From Begonia masoniana (lineage: Eukaryota; Streptophyta; Magnoliopsida; Cucurbitales; Begoniaceae), in assembly GCA_022432975.1 (NCBI GenBank), contig CM039502.1:72314573-72378572 (forward strand): a stretch of 64,000 bases of DNA, read 5' to 3'. The notes beneath the pieces are model-generated. The model worked only from the letters and a program-made list of their open reading frames with translations, searched no databases and was not told the DNA's origin. Below, piece after piece: positions 11,876-23,104 of this stretch. Made by a program: the position numbers and the translations under genes. Each line of letters begins with the position of its first letter. Within the stretch, counting starts at the first letter, position 1.

Positions 11876-13597
11876 TAGATAACAATAATAAGGATGATAA
11901 TGATAGGCTTGAAAATAAAAAGTAAGAAAATAGAAGGTGGGTAAGAATGGTTATTAGGTGAACCTCAAAGAGAAATATAATTATACATTAGTAGGATTAG
12001 TTTGATTTAATCGATTTAATCAACGGAGTTTGCACACTGAAGGTTTAGTAACATAGAGGAATACGCCCTACGAGATATGGTTTTTTTAAGTATGTAGAGA
12101 TTATGTCTAATTGGCAACCCCTTAGAGTATCAGAATACGATTAATCGAGAAAGATGAAAGTTTAGACGTAAGATTGTTAAAATACTAGGAGTGTATGTAA
12201 ATAGATGAAGGAGTACCGTAGAAATCATATATTGGGAATTCGCATGGAATTAAGAGCGTATTGTCGAGTAGAATAGTTAGAACCTGACTAGGAAAAGCGA
12301 AAGATGGTAAGATTAGTTAGTAGATTCGATATAGCCCTTGGGTGAATTGAGGAAAGAAGTAAAAGAGATTGTTGGGATTAAATGAGATGTTAAGATTGGG
12401 GGTATAGGTTGGCGTCTAAAGGCCAGCAAATCGTGAAAATTGCGAATTTTAGAATAAGGAGAACGAGAATTTTCACGGAAATTATCTAAGTAAGCTTAGA
12501 AGTGAGGCTAAGTTAGCAAGTTTTCAAGTGTTCGACTTGTGTTTGGCAAGTCAAGACAAATAACTACATAAATGACCTAAAGTTAGAACGTACAGATTAG
12601 AGCATATCATGGGTGGAAATTTTAGAATTGACGGCACTCGGAGTTAATAGAGATCTAAGATAGACAAAGGAGTGTAACGTAAGTAGTATGAGACTTTTAG
12701 TTAAGAATATAGTGATAGAATTCAAGGACGAAGTTTAAAATGAATGTGATGTTTGTAAGAAATTCTGGTGACATAGTTTGAGGAAAATAACAGTGTGAAC
12801 TTAGTTGTGAAATCCGCCCTGAAGTAACTGGCGGGATTGGTAAGTTGCCAAGGAAAGTGTGTGAATTGGGAGAATTGGTACGACTTAATGTGTGAGTAAG
12901 GATATGTACAATCCCATTGAAAGTAGAGATTACGAATTTAAGGCTAATGTTGGAAGGTATAGTCGACGTTTTGGTTTAGAATCATAGAGATTGACCCTAG
13001 GGATGATGGGATCAAAGTTAATAAGGAGAAGTTCGAATTTTGTTAGAGATAGGATCCTAAGTAAGTAGCGACTGTAGCTCCTAGTTTGACTCACATAGCT
13101 CCTAGTTTGACTCACATAGACCAAGTGGTGTTATAGTCGTATAGTTACAGAGTATAACAATGAGGACTTCATTAGGAAACCACACCGAAATAGTCTCTAA
13201 AGGTCAATGGGTTGCCCAAGAAGATAGGTGACCAGGGAAATCCTATGAGTGATACAGTTACAAGAAATCGTTACCCAAGCGAATATAGAAATTTGGGTCG
13301 ACATGAGTTTCGACTACAGACGAAGCCAACGAAGTTGTGGAGAAGTTTGGGCAAATTGATCGGAGATTTAAGAACTTAACTAAGCTCAGTACTTTAGTAA
13401 GGAAGTGTATGGTCATATAGAAGGTAGAGAATACAAATTTAAGGTGGATATTAGAGAGTAAAGTGTAGAGTTTTGGTTGAGAACCACGAAGAATGACCGT
13501 AAGTACAGATGATAATCGAAGTATAAGGTCGTATGACATGAAACATTAGTATCAAAGACTATAAGTTAGGACAAATTTTGAGGACAAAATTTTAAAT
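11876..13597 (+). other. Non-coding filler in place of pol
   Basis: About 1.7 kb between truncated gag and the polypurine tract. I recognise no RT, RNase H or integrase motif. It has internal similarity between about 12900-13010 and 13405-13510, and a short direct duplication of TAGCTCCTAGTTTGACTCAC (about 13075-13120). The last 50 bases match the 3' untranslated end of the complete Tekay-like element. Confidence 0.6.
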
Positions 13598-13610
13598 AAG
13601 GAGGATGGAA
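13598..13610 (+). other. Polypurine tract of the gag-only element
   Basis: AAGGAGGATGGAA immediately before the 3' LTR start. The complete element has AAGGTGGATGGAA in the same place. Confidence 0.8.
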
Positions 13611-16107
13611 TGTAATATAAAGCTTTTCTGGATATTATTATTATAATATATAATGGCATTTTCGAAAATATGTCAAATCATGTCCATTTTGCAAAAAGAA
13701 GGCGCCATTATGATCCTAATTATTAATATGGATTTTAAGGAATTTATGAGAATTTTTGGAGTTTAGACGTTTAATTCCGAGTAATTGAGTTTCTCGTAAT
13801 ATAAAGGACGTTTTAGTAAAAATAGTAAACGAGGTCCGTTTTGCAAACGGACAGTTTTGTTAGGACCCAAATAAAAAGTTGGACTTATTGGTGAAATAAG
13901 GAGATTTGGTGAAACCGAATCTGTAGCCGATTAACAAAACGAAGGACGAAACAAATATATAAACTAAAGAAGGGCAAAATGGTAATTTGCAAAGTAAATT
14001 TATAAAATAACCAAAAACTTCTTTTCCCTCATTTTCCTTTCTTCTTCTCTGCTTCTCGCGAACGCCAGAGAGAAAAGCTCTCTGCCAGCTGCGGCGATCC
14101 GACGATTCTGGCCTCCGTTCTCCTCCGTTTCTCCTCCATTCTTCGTGATTTCTCCTCCTCTCACAACCCTAGGTATGATTCTATAGTTTTAGAGCGTTAA
14201 ATTCCGAGTTTCATTGAGTTTATCGTTAGGGTTTTCGTTTAGGGTTTCGATAAAAATGTCGATTTAGGGTTCGTAATTAATAAGTTTATCGTGTTTAAGG
14301 ATATAAAGGATATATTGGACGTTATTGAACTAGTCTAGTTGATTTAGGAAAAATGTTATAATTCGTGAAATTTTGAGATTTTAGGAATAACTCATAAATT
14401 GGGAATTGAGGTGTTGAGCGTAAATTGCTCGAATAGATAGCTCAATAAATTGGATTAGAACTTTAAGAAGTTTCCTTAGTTAAGGTTTCGTAAATTTGGA
14501 CTATCGATAGCTTAAATTAGTTTTAACGTCTATATTGTGTTTTGCTTCAGACAAACAACGCTCGTGGACGGAGCTTGAGCTGCTTTGGACACGAGGTAAG
14601 TTCTCGTGATCTTCTCTGGCCGATTGGCCTACACCGTACGTCGAATGTCGTCTCGAGGAGTTTTGGAGATGCGTATGTTTATTTGTTTTGGTTGGGTAGA
14701 CAGGTTTAGTTGTTTCATAGGTTATAGGTTATGCATTTATTGTCTTGATGGTACACGTTATTGCTTGTTTACTTTATGATATAGAACTGTTCATGCATCA
14801 CGCGTTTTAAAGAAAAGCATATGCACAATGTTTTAAAGGTAATGCAAAAAATAAAATGGGCCGTAAGGCATACAGTTAAAATGGGTCGTAAGGCATATAG
14901 TTAAAATGGGCCGTAAGGCATATAGTTAAAATGGGATGAAAGGCATACAGGCCGAAAGGCATACAGGTTATAGGTCACGCGAGGTGGGGCTCAGGCACGG
15001 CTGTACGTGTTGTAAGCGTGTACCCCCCGCCTCTAGCTAGAAAGAGTAGTCCGCTCGCTGGATGAGCTCTCTCCGGTTAGAGGGATAGGATCTCGGTGAC
15101 ACCTACAGTGCATAGCATAGCATTGCATAGCATAGCATTGCATAGCATAGCATAGCATATGCATTTACGAGTCTTACTGAGATTTTTATCTCATAGTGTG
15201 TTGTATGGTGTAGGTGACCTAGACATAGAGGCAGGTGAGGACGATGTCCCTCCTCCTGAGGCATGATGCAGTTGACGGGGAATGCTCGCGGGAGTGTGTT
15301 GGCGCAGTCGATGCTTAACCGACCCGTGGGGAAGTATGTATAGATTTTGGGTTATTTGGGACATTTTGGGCTGATGTTTGTATAGAAATTATAGGATGTT
15401 TGGTACTGGTAGTTGATAGGTTTATGTTGTTAATGTTTCAAATGTTTGGTAACTGTATATAGAAAATTTTTAGAGTTTAAACTGTTAATTAAACGTTATG
15501 GGAATGTTTTTTGATGGTTTTAGGATGGTTACGGATATGCTTGGTTTTTAGAGCTATCCACGCAGTTGGATTTCGCAAAGTCCGCTGTAAGATGATTGTA
15601 GTTATTATTGATAATTGGTTTTAAGTAGGTGAGGTTTGCTCTCTGGAATCGGATTCCAGAGAGTTGATTAAGTGTTTGCTCTCTGGAATTCCAGAGAGCA
15701 TGTTATTCAAGTAAACGGTTGCCAGGAGATTGAGGCGAATGATCGCAGGAGGCGATCGCTGCACTGCAGTGTGCAGCGATTGATCGCTGCAGCAATGCAG
15801 CGATCAATAGCTGCTTGCTGCAGCAAATGCAGCGATCAGTCGCTGCATGCTGCAACGACTGTTCGCTGCTCCCTTTTGTCGCGGGCTGGACAGTTTTGCC
15901 CTCCCTTTTATTTGTTCTGTTTTCTTTAATTGTTTTATAGTTTTTAATTATTTTATTAATAGTTTATGTTGTTTTAAATGGTTTAAACCTAGATTTTAAA
16001 TTCCGATTTCGATTTCGTTTAGATCCCGCCTCGAGTTTAGTTAAAGATATTAGGATAAAAAAAAAATATAGTACGAGAAATACGGGTACAGTATTAGGGT
16101 CTTGACA
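13611..16107 (+). repeat. 3' LTR of the gag-only element
   Basis: TGTAATATAAAG at 13611 to TCTTGACA at 16107. It is collinear with the 5' LTR but shorter (2497 vs 2600 bp), mainly because of fewer units in the internal arrays and the GCAGCGATC cluster. It keeps the 22-bp palindrome at 15678-15699. Confidence 0.9.
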
Positions 16108-16116
16108 GAAGGGTTG

Positions 16117-16631
16117 CCGATCGATCGGTTGATTCAGCCGATCGATCGGTTGATTCAGCCGATCGATCGGTTGATTCAGCCGATCGATCGGTTGATTCAG
16201 CCGATCGATCGGTTGATTCAGCCGATCGATCGGTTGATTCAGCCGATCGATCGGTTGATTCAGCCGATCGATCGGTTGATTCAGCCGATCGATCGGTTGA
16301 TTCAGCCGATCGATCGGTTGATTCAGCCGATCGATCGGTTGATTCAGCCGATCGATCGGTTGATTCAGCCGATCGATCGGTTGATTCAGCCGATCGATCG
16401 GTTGATTCAGCCGATCGATCGGTTGATTCAGCCGATCGATCGGTTGATTCAGCCGATCGATCGGTTGATTCAGCCGATCGATCGGTTGATTCAGCCGATC
16501 GATCGGTTGATTCAGCCGATCGATCGGTTGATTCAGCCGATCGATCGGTTGATTCAGCCGATCGATCGGTTGATTCAGCCGATCGATCGGTTGATTCAGC
16601 CGATCGATCGGTTGATTCAGCCGATCGATCG
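16117..16631. repeat. Perfect 21-bp satellite-like array, 24 copies
   Basis: The unit is the palindrome CCGATCGATCGG plus TTGATTCAG. It repeats 24 times from 16117 to 16620 with no difference I can see, then breaks off in a partial unit. Because 21 is divisible by 3, four frames stay open and give heptapeptide ORFs on both strands, which I do not consider genes. It lies in solo LTR S1, next to the insertion point of the gag-only element. Confidence 0.95.
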
Positions 16632-17018
16632 CACTGGCAGTGTGCAGCGATTGATCGCTGCAGCAAATGCAGCGATCAATAGCTTGCTTTGCTGCAGCAA
16701 ATGCAGCGATCAGTCGCTGCATGCTTGCACCGACTGTTCGCTGCTCCTTTTGTCGCGGGCTGAGACATTTTTGCCCTCCCTTGTATTTGTTATTTTTCTT
16801 TAATTGTTTTATAGTTTTTTAATTATTTATCTAAATAGTTTTATGTTTGTTTTAATGGTTTTAACCTAGATTTTAAATTTCCGATTTCGACTTTCGGTTT
16901 AAGATCCCGCTCTCGAGTTTTAGTTAAGATATTAGGATAAAAAAAAATAGTAGTACTTTTTGAGAACTACGGGTACAGTATTAGGGTTCGCTGACAGAAT
17001 GGTTGCCGAATCGATCCG
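16631..17018 (+). repeat. Noisy second copy of the gag-only element's LTR tail
   Basis: It matches 15761-16125 (end of the 3' LTR, TSD and first array units) but with many single-base insertions and changes (for example GCTGACAGAATGG for GTGACAGAAGGG-type wording). It then re-enters the GATC array with only two units before the rest of S1. The join is at the shared CGATCG/GCACTG words. Confidence 0.85.
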
Positions 17019-17297
17019 GGTGATTCAGCCGATCGATCGGTTGATTCAGCCGATCGATCGGCAATGAATAGTGTTCTGGTATTGTTTTTTTTTAAATTCT
17101 ATCCTTTTCAAATATGTTTTTACCCGATCTTTTTCGACGCATTTTAAACGTATTTTACGCACGTTTTCCAACTATTTGACGGTTCAAAAAAAAACCCCAA
17201 AATCGAGTAATAATTTTATCAAAAATTATTTTAAAATCGGGATTGGTTAGCAAAGTAGCGCACCGAGCCGGGGTGGGTTCGGGGGCGTTACAGTTTT

Positions 17298-18181
17298 GGC
17301 GGCATCTTCAAATGTCACACGTGCGCCTATAAATTTTGTCTCTGCACACAAAATACTAAACACCGAACCAAGATTAAGTGCCCACGAGTACCTATTTATC
17401 TAAGAGAACTACCAACTCACAAAATATAAGGATAATTTTCACGTTAAGAAAAATCAGAACTCTCACAGGCAATGTATCGAACACGTGGTGTGCATTAGTA
17501 AGAAACTTACACTCAGAAACTAATCTCTAAACCAAATAACCCTCCAAAGTTAAAATCAATGGTAATTCTCGAGTTTACTAGCAAGATTTTCACGTTGAAC
17601 AGTCACAACAGATAAGTATTCTAACATTCACCAATAAAATTAATCTTGATCAGTAAAAAAAATTTGAACCTGTGCAGAGAATTAGTGTCCAACGAGAGAG
17701 AGGGTACCTGACTGGAGTGTTCTTCGAAAAAAATATCCACACCCTGGCATAATGCGGTGAGCTTTCTCGTTTACGCGGAAGAGCAAGGTTGAAGCTTCGG
17801 CCTTAGGCTGTTGTTCGAGACTGAGCTTCGACGAAAGAGAGGGCGGAAGGGTGGAAAGAGCTTCAGTGAAAGGATTCTGCTGAAGGATGGAAGCCGATCG
17901 ATCAGTGAAGGCGTTTGCTGAAGGATTTGGCTGTGCGATTTTTCTGAAGGATGGAAGCTGATCGATCGGCTTTCATTCTGCTTTAAAGTTTTTCACTTTT
18001 TTTTCCTAAAAATTAAAATGTCAACATTAACTAGTAAACTAGTCGTAATAAGATAAAATGACTAAACTAGAAAGTTAAACGAATTATTCATATAACAAAT
18101 CAATATGAAAAATAAATGATAAATGGGTTACCTCCCACCAAGTGCTTATTTTAATATCATCAGCTTGACGTCTCACGATCT
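17298..18181 (-). other. Athila-like element, stretch between integrase and env-position ORF
   Basis: No long ORF apart from the first residues of the env-position protein at 17298. Two GATCGATC motifs lie at about 17893 and 17950. The minus strand reads TGGTGGGAGGTAACCC near 18120-18145, a typical post-integrase motif of this lineage. Confidence 0.6.
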
Positions 18182-19470
18182 TTATGCGTCCAGTGTAAAA
18201 TGAGTGACAGCTGTATCACTCTCAATAATGCCACCAAAATATGGTTTCACTCGTTGACCGTTTACTTTAAATGTGTCATTGTCTACTGCACGTAACTCTA
18301 CAGCACCATGAGGAAAGATTTTAATTATCGTGAATGGACCCGACCATCTTGACTTGAGCTTCTCGAGAAATAAACGAAGGTGAGAATTAAACAATAAGAC
18401 TTGTTGTCCCGACATAAATTACTTTAGCACAATGTGTTTATCATGCCATGCTTTCGTCTTATTTTTATATATTCTAGCATTCTCATAGGCTTCTCTTCTA
18501 AATTCATCAAGCTCGTTTAATTGTAGAAACCTTGCTTCGCCTGTTGCTTGAAACTTCATGTTTAATTTCTTTATAGCCCACAAAGCACGATGCTCTAGTT
18601 CCACTGGAAGATGATAGGCTTTACCAAAAACCAATCAGTGCGGTGACATATTCAACGGCGTTTTGAATGCCGTTCGATATGCCCATAGAGAATCATCTAG
18701 CTTACGTGACCAATCTTTACGAGATGAGCTTACCGTCTTTTCGAGAATTAGCTTGATCTCTCTATTTGAAACCTCAGCTTGCCCATTGGATTGTGGATGA
18801 TATCCTAGAGTCTTGCGATGCTTCACACCATATTTCAACAACAAAGCTTCAAATTGTTTATTACAAAAATGTGTACCTTCATCGCTGATGATAGCCCTCG
18901 GAATGCCGAATCAAGTGAAAATATTTTTGTGAAGAAAATTAAGCACCACCTTGCCGTCATTAGTCGGTGTAGCGGCTGCTTCCACCCATTTTGACACATA
19001 ATCGATAGCTAGAAGAATATATTTGTTGTTGAAGGACGTAGGAAATGGACCCATGAAATCGATTCCCCAAACATCAAATAATTCTACTTCAATAATATTA
19101 GTCAGCGGCATCTCATCGCGGCATAAAATATTGTCGGTGCGTTGGCAACGATCGCAAGAAACGGCAAACACGTGAGCATCTAGGCCAGTAAAAGCCGCAT
19201 TGTAACACCTTTGTTGTTGTTCTCTTCCAACCAAAGTGACTCCCACACTCTAGTGAATGACAATGTCTCAATATATTTTCTATCTCCTTTTCTGGAACAC
19301 ATCGCCTTATGATTTGTTCTGCACAGTGCTTGTAAAGAAATGGCTCCTCCCAATAATAGTGTTTAGCATCGGCAAAGAATTTATTTCTTTGGAAAGAAGA
19401 GAGCTCGGTGAGAATAATTTTACTTGCAATGAAATTGATGATATTTGCATACCATGGTGCATTATCGATG
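18182..19470 (-). pseudogene. Athila-like integrase, broken
   Basis: Integrase inserts element cDNA into the host chromosome. On the minus strand the zinc-binding end shows [18 protein letters not shown] and SCDRCQRT (19310-19140). The catalytic core shows [10 protein letters not shown] (first Asp) and YVSKWVEA at about 19060-18960, then the [20 protein letters not shown] stretch with the Glu at about 18790. The C-terminal part ends in SRWSGPFTI and KVNGQRVKPY near 18200-18350. At least three stops or frameshifts split it (near 18911, 18635 and 18418). It is inactive. Confidence 0.85.
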
Positions 19471-19898
19471 CCAAAAAGTTGCTCATCTGGAAAAGTATCG
19501 ACAATTGGTATTCCATCGGTTTTCACTTGTTCTTGAGGTTCGAGTCTTGACAAATGATCTGCTACTAAATTATTTGTGCCCTTATTATCTTTTATGTCAA
19601 GGTCAAATTCTTGGAGTAGTAAAACCCAACAAATAAGGCGTGGTTTCGCATCCTTTTTAACCATAAGGTATTTAATAGCTGAATGATCAGTGAAGACTAT
19701 TACCTTATTGCCAATAAGATATGGCCGAAATTTGACGAAGGCGAAGACCACTGCAAGTAATTCATTTTCTGTGGTGGCATAATTCAACTGGGCTTCATTG
19801 AGGACTCGACTAGCATAATAAATAGTACGGAACATCTTATCTTTGCGCTGCCCCAAAACTGCTCCAATTGCAAAGTCACTTGCATCGCTCATAATTTC
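19471..19898 (-). pseudogene. Athila-like RNase H segment
   Basis: The minus strand encodes [37 protein letters not shown] and [11 protein letters not shown], the RNase H core with its Asp and Glu residues, followed by [11 protein letters not shown] at the link to integrase. This activity removes the RNA strand during reverse transcription. This segment's own frame is open, but it is cut off from the upstream RT frame. Confidence 0.85.
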
Positions 19899-20073
19899 GA
19901 ATGGAAGATCCTAATCCGGTGCTAAAACAATGGGTGCAGAAGTGAGCTTCTCTTTCAACAAATTGAATGCAGCTAGACACTCCTATCAAAATTGAACTCC
20001 ACACCCTTTTCTAGCAAATTACACAACGGTTTGGTGATTTTGGTAAAATCCTTGATGAAACGGTGATGAAACC

Positions 20074-20900
20074 CTACATGTCCCAAGAAACTATGACACC
20101 TTTTACGGAGACATGTGGTGGTAGCTTCTCAATCGTTTCAATCTTGGCACAATCCACTTCTATTCCTTTGGAAGATACGCGGTGGCCTAATACAATTCCT
20201 TCACGGATCATAAAATAGCACTTCTCCCAGTTCAATACCAAATTTGTATATTCACAGCGCTGTAATACCATATCCAAATTTTCTAGACATCGATCAAAAG
20301 ACGATCTAAAAATAGAGAAATCATCCATAAATATCTCAATAATGCGCTCGACCATGTCAGAAAATATAGCCATCATACATCGTTGAAAGGTAGCAGGGGT
20401 GTTACAAAGACCAAATGGAATGCGAAGGTACCGTAGGGGCAGGTGAATGTGGTCTTCTCTTGATCTTCGGGAGCTATGGCTATTTGATTGTAACTGGAGT
20501 ATCCATCAAGAAAGTAATAAAATCCGCGCCCTGAGAGCCTATCAAGCATTTGATCAATAAAAGGGAGCTGTAAGTGGTCTTTCCTTGTAGCATTGTTTAG
20601 CTTCCTATAATCCATACAAATGCGCCAATCGGTGACAATGCGAGTTTGAATGAGTTCATTATTATCATTTTGCACTACTGTCATTCCTCCCTTTTTAGGT
20701 ACAACTTGGACGGGACTAACCCATGAGCTATCAAAAATTGGGTATACCACCCCAACATCCAACCACTTTAAAATTTCTTTTCACACTACTTCTTTCATGG
20801 TAGGATTAAGGCATCGTTGGTGTTCCACCGAAGGTTTGTGATCTTCTTCCATAAGGATTCTATGCATGCAAAACGAAGAACTTATACCATTTATATCTGC
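20074..20900 (-). pseudogene. Athila-like reverse transcriptase, frameshifted
   Basis: The minus strand shows SWVSPVQVVPKKGG, WRICMDYRKLNNATRKDH, FYYFLDGYSSYNQIAIAPED and PYGTFAFHLV, then a frameshift near 20375-20400, then IFMDDFSIF (the YxDD-type catalytic box as FMDD) and LNWEKCYFM. The order and wording are those of Athila elements. The thumb region between 19900 and 20070 is also damaged. Confidence 0.88.
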
Positions 20901-20939
20901 TAAAGTCCATCCAATTGTTGATTTGAATTTCTGAAGAAC

Positions 20940-21743
20940 TCAGAGTAACTTATGTTCTTCTACAATAGATAAGGAAGCAGAGATAATTACCGGTAAAAAA
21001 GATGGAGCTTGTAAATAAGCATATTTTAAATGTGAGGGTAGTGGCTTCAACTCAAGCATTGGCGGTTGCTCAATAGATGGCAACGTGCGTGGTGGACCTT
21101 CACCCAAAGTTTCATAGTATTTTCTTCTATTCGGCTCATAAGAATTCATCCACATTGCATAACCATGTACTTTATTAACCCCTTCTAGAAAATAATCTTG
21201 ACCAACCATACATACTTCTAAAGGGTCTTCCGGTTGAAATGAAACTTCATCTACCGCTGAATCGATTACTTCAACGCGAAAAACATCATCATTCTTCCCC
21301 AGATACTTCATGGCCTTGAACACGTTAAAGGTGACTTCTTCATCCTGAACTCTCAAGCTCAATTCACCTTTTTGCACATCAATAAGAGCTTGACCCGTAG
21401 CAAGAAAAGGTCTACCAAGAATAATCGGCACATCCTTATCCTCTTCCATATCAAGCACAATAAAATCAGCAAGGAATATAAATTTATCTACCTTCACAAG
21501 CACATCCTCAATGATTCCCCTCGGGTGTTTAATCGATCGATCTGCCATTAGTAATGTTACCCTCGTCAGCTTCGCTTCCGCTAGACCAAGTCTCCGAAAT
21601 ATAGATAAAGGCATCAAGTTAATGCTCGCCCCCAAATCACAATGTTCCCTTTCAAACAAAGATTTCCAATCTCGCATGGCACCGTAAAGCTTCCAGGATC
21701 TTTTAGCTTTTGAGGAAGCTTCCTCTGAATGATGGCACTGCAC
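20940..21743 (-). pseudogene. Athila-like protease and flanking linker
   Basis: The minus strand contains LGASINLMPLSIFRRLGL, the aspartic-protease-like site of this lineage, then DVPIILGRPFLATGQALIDV. The downstream linker leads into RT. The frame upstream (21614-22054) overlaps it in another phase, which indicates a frameshift near 21650-21700. Confidence 0.75.
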
Positions 21744-23072
21744 TCTTCAGTAAGTGCAATAGTAACATACTCTTTGATCTTCCGCTTGTGAGAGAGAATA
21801 TCTTTCATAAACTTAGCATAGCTCGGCATTTGTTCTAAAGCGTCGGCAAATGGAATATTAATGTGGAGTCTTTTGAAGACATCAAGGAATTTAGAAAACT
21901 GTTTATCAAGCTTCACATTCTTCAATCTTTGTGGAAATGGCACATTAGTTGGGGTTGCTTGCACCGGAAAAGGATTAGATGGTAGAGATTTTTTAACTTC
22001 ATCTTCAATTGGATCCTCATTAGCATCTTTAGGGACATTTGGCTCTTTTTGCACTGGTTCAATTAAAGTTTCTCGTCGAGTGGTAATTGCATTACAATGG
22101 TCTTTCAGATTTACTTCAGTGTTGCTAGTTAGTGAACCTTGAGGCCTTACATTAATGACACTAGCAAATTTACCAAGTTGATTTTCGAGACTTCAAATTT
22201 GGGCCGATTAATTCTGCATCGTTGTACGAGTTTCGGTCATATATTGCACAAGGGCTGCCTCGAGATCATTTTTCTTCTTAGCTTGTTGAGATGGACCCGA
22301 TTGCGATGTTTGAGGCATAGACATAGTATTTTGGGAATTTTGCCATAAGAAATCGGATGTTGACGCCACCCTGGATTATAAGCGTTGGAGTTAGGATTAC
22401 CTTGCCGATTAAAGTTTCCCATGTAGTTAGTTTGTTATGTAGATTCATTTAGTAAAGGATTACCCATTTGGCATTCTTCACTCGGGTGCGGTCCCTGACA
22501 CCATTGACAATTAGACATCGGTGCTTTCCCACACTAGCTGCCATATGAGATTCTTGTAGCTGTTTAGTTAATGAAGCAACTCGTAGTGTTAAGGCTTTCA
22601 TAGCCTCAATCTCTGGTGTACCAATTGTACATTTCATAATTGAACGTTCCACAGGACACTGGTCATTATTAAGTGTCAATTCCTCTAATAGGTCATATGC
22701 AGCTTCTTTAGTTTTCCTCATTAAGGCACCACCTGCAGCTGCATATACTAGTGTTTTAGTAGATAATGACAGTCCCATATAGAAAGTTTGAATATGCATC
22801 CTGTAACACCCGGGATTTTTTTAAGGGAAAAATTAGAGAGAAAATAAAAGAATAATAAAATGGGTTGTTTTAATTAAATTAAAAGAAAAGTGAATGGTTT
22901 TAGGTTCAGGTATTTTCTGTGAAATTAAGCCGTAGGTTATAATTTAAGAACAAGATTTAATGAAATTTGAAATGGTCGAAAACACGGGAGGTCAAAACGG
23001 TAAATGAGGATTTAATTAATGGTTAGTTTTATTATTATTATTATTATTATTATAAAAAAAATAATAAAACAT

Positions 23073-23104
23073 AAAACAACAGAATGGCTGAAGCCATTTT
23101 GTTG
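23073..23104. repeat. Conserved LTR hairpin (S3 copy)
   Basis: CAACAGAATGGC, a 4-base loop, then GCCATTTTGTTG. S2 has CAACAGAATGGC, AAA, GCCATTCTGTTG at about 8888-8914. The stem is kept in both, with one position changing to a G-T type pair. Confidence 0.75.

Larger units (their letters stand above)
4873..16107 (+). mobile_element. Gag-only Tekay-like Ty3/gypsy element with pol missing (non-autonomous)
   Basis: 5' LTR 4873-7472, primer site 7478-7490, gag from 7638, polypurine tract about 13598-13610, 3' LTR 13611-16107. The flanks are GAAGG (4868-4872) and GAAGG (16108-16112), a perfect TSD. Gag is close to that of the complete element at 34188-43143, but after the zinc knuckle there is no protease core, RT or integrase. 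Instead there are about 1.75 kb without long ORFs. Solo LTR S2 is inserted in gag. Any mobility would have needed enzymes from a related autonomous copy. Confidence 0.9.
3915..17292 (+). mobile_element. Solo LTR S1 (gypsy, TGTAACACCC type), interrupted by a Tekay-like element
   Basis: It begins TGTAACACCC at 3915 and ends GGGGGCGTTACA at 17292. The flanks are GTTTT (3910-3914) and GTTTT (17293-17297), a perfect 5-bp TSD. The left part is 3915-4872 and the right part 16113-17292; between them lies the element 4873-16107. The 3' end (AAAGTAGCGC followed by a GGGTGGGTTCGGGGG run) is shared with solo LTRs S2 and S3, so all three belong to one LTR superfamily. No internal region or second LTR is present, so it arose by LTR-LTR recombination. 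GATCGATC palindromes occur at 4735-4850 and 16117-17062. Confidence 0.88.

Noticed and set aside
16117..16631. CRISPR-like regular repeat array
   Set aside because: The units are contiguous with no unique spacers, and the genome is a plant's.
15964..16803. Long ORFs of 190-252 residues on both strands made of heptapeptide repeats (DRLNQPI, DRSAEST, DRLIQPI)
   Set aside because: They are translations of the 21-bp tandem array, open in several frames because the period is a multiple of three. No start context, domain or coding bias.
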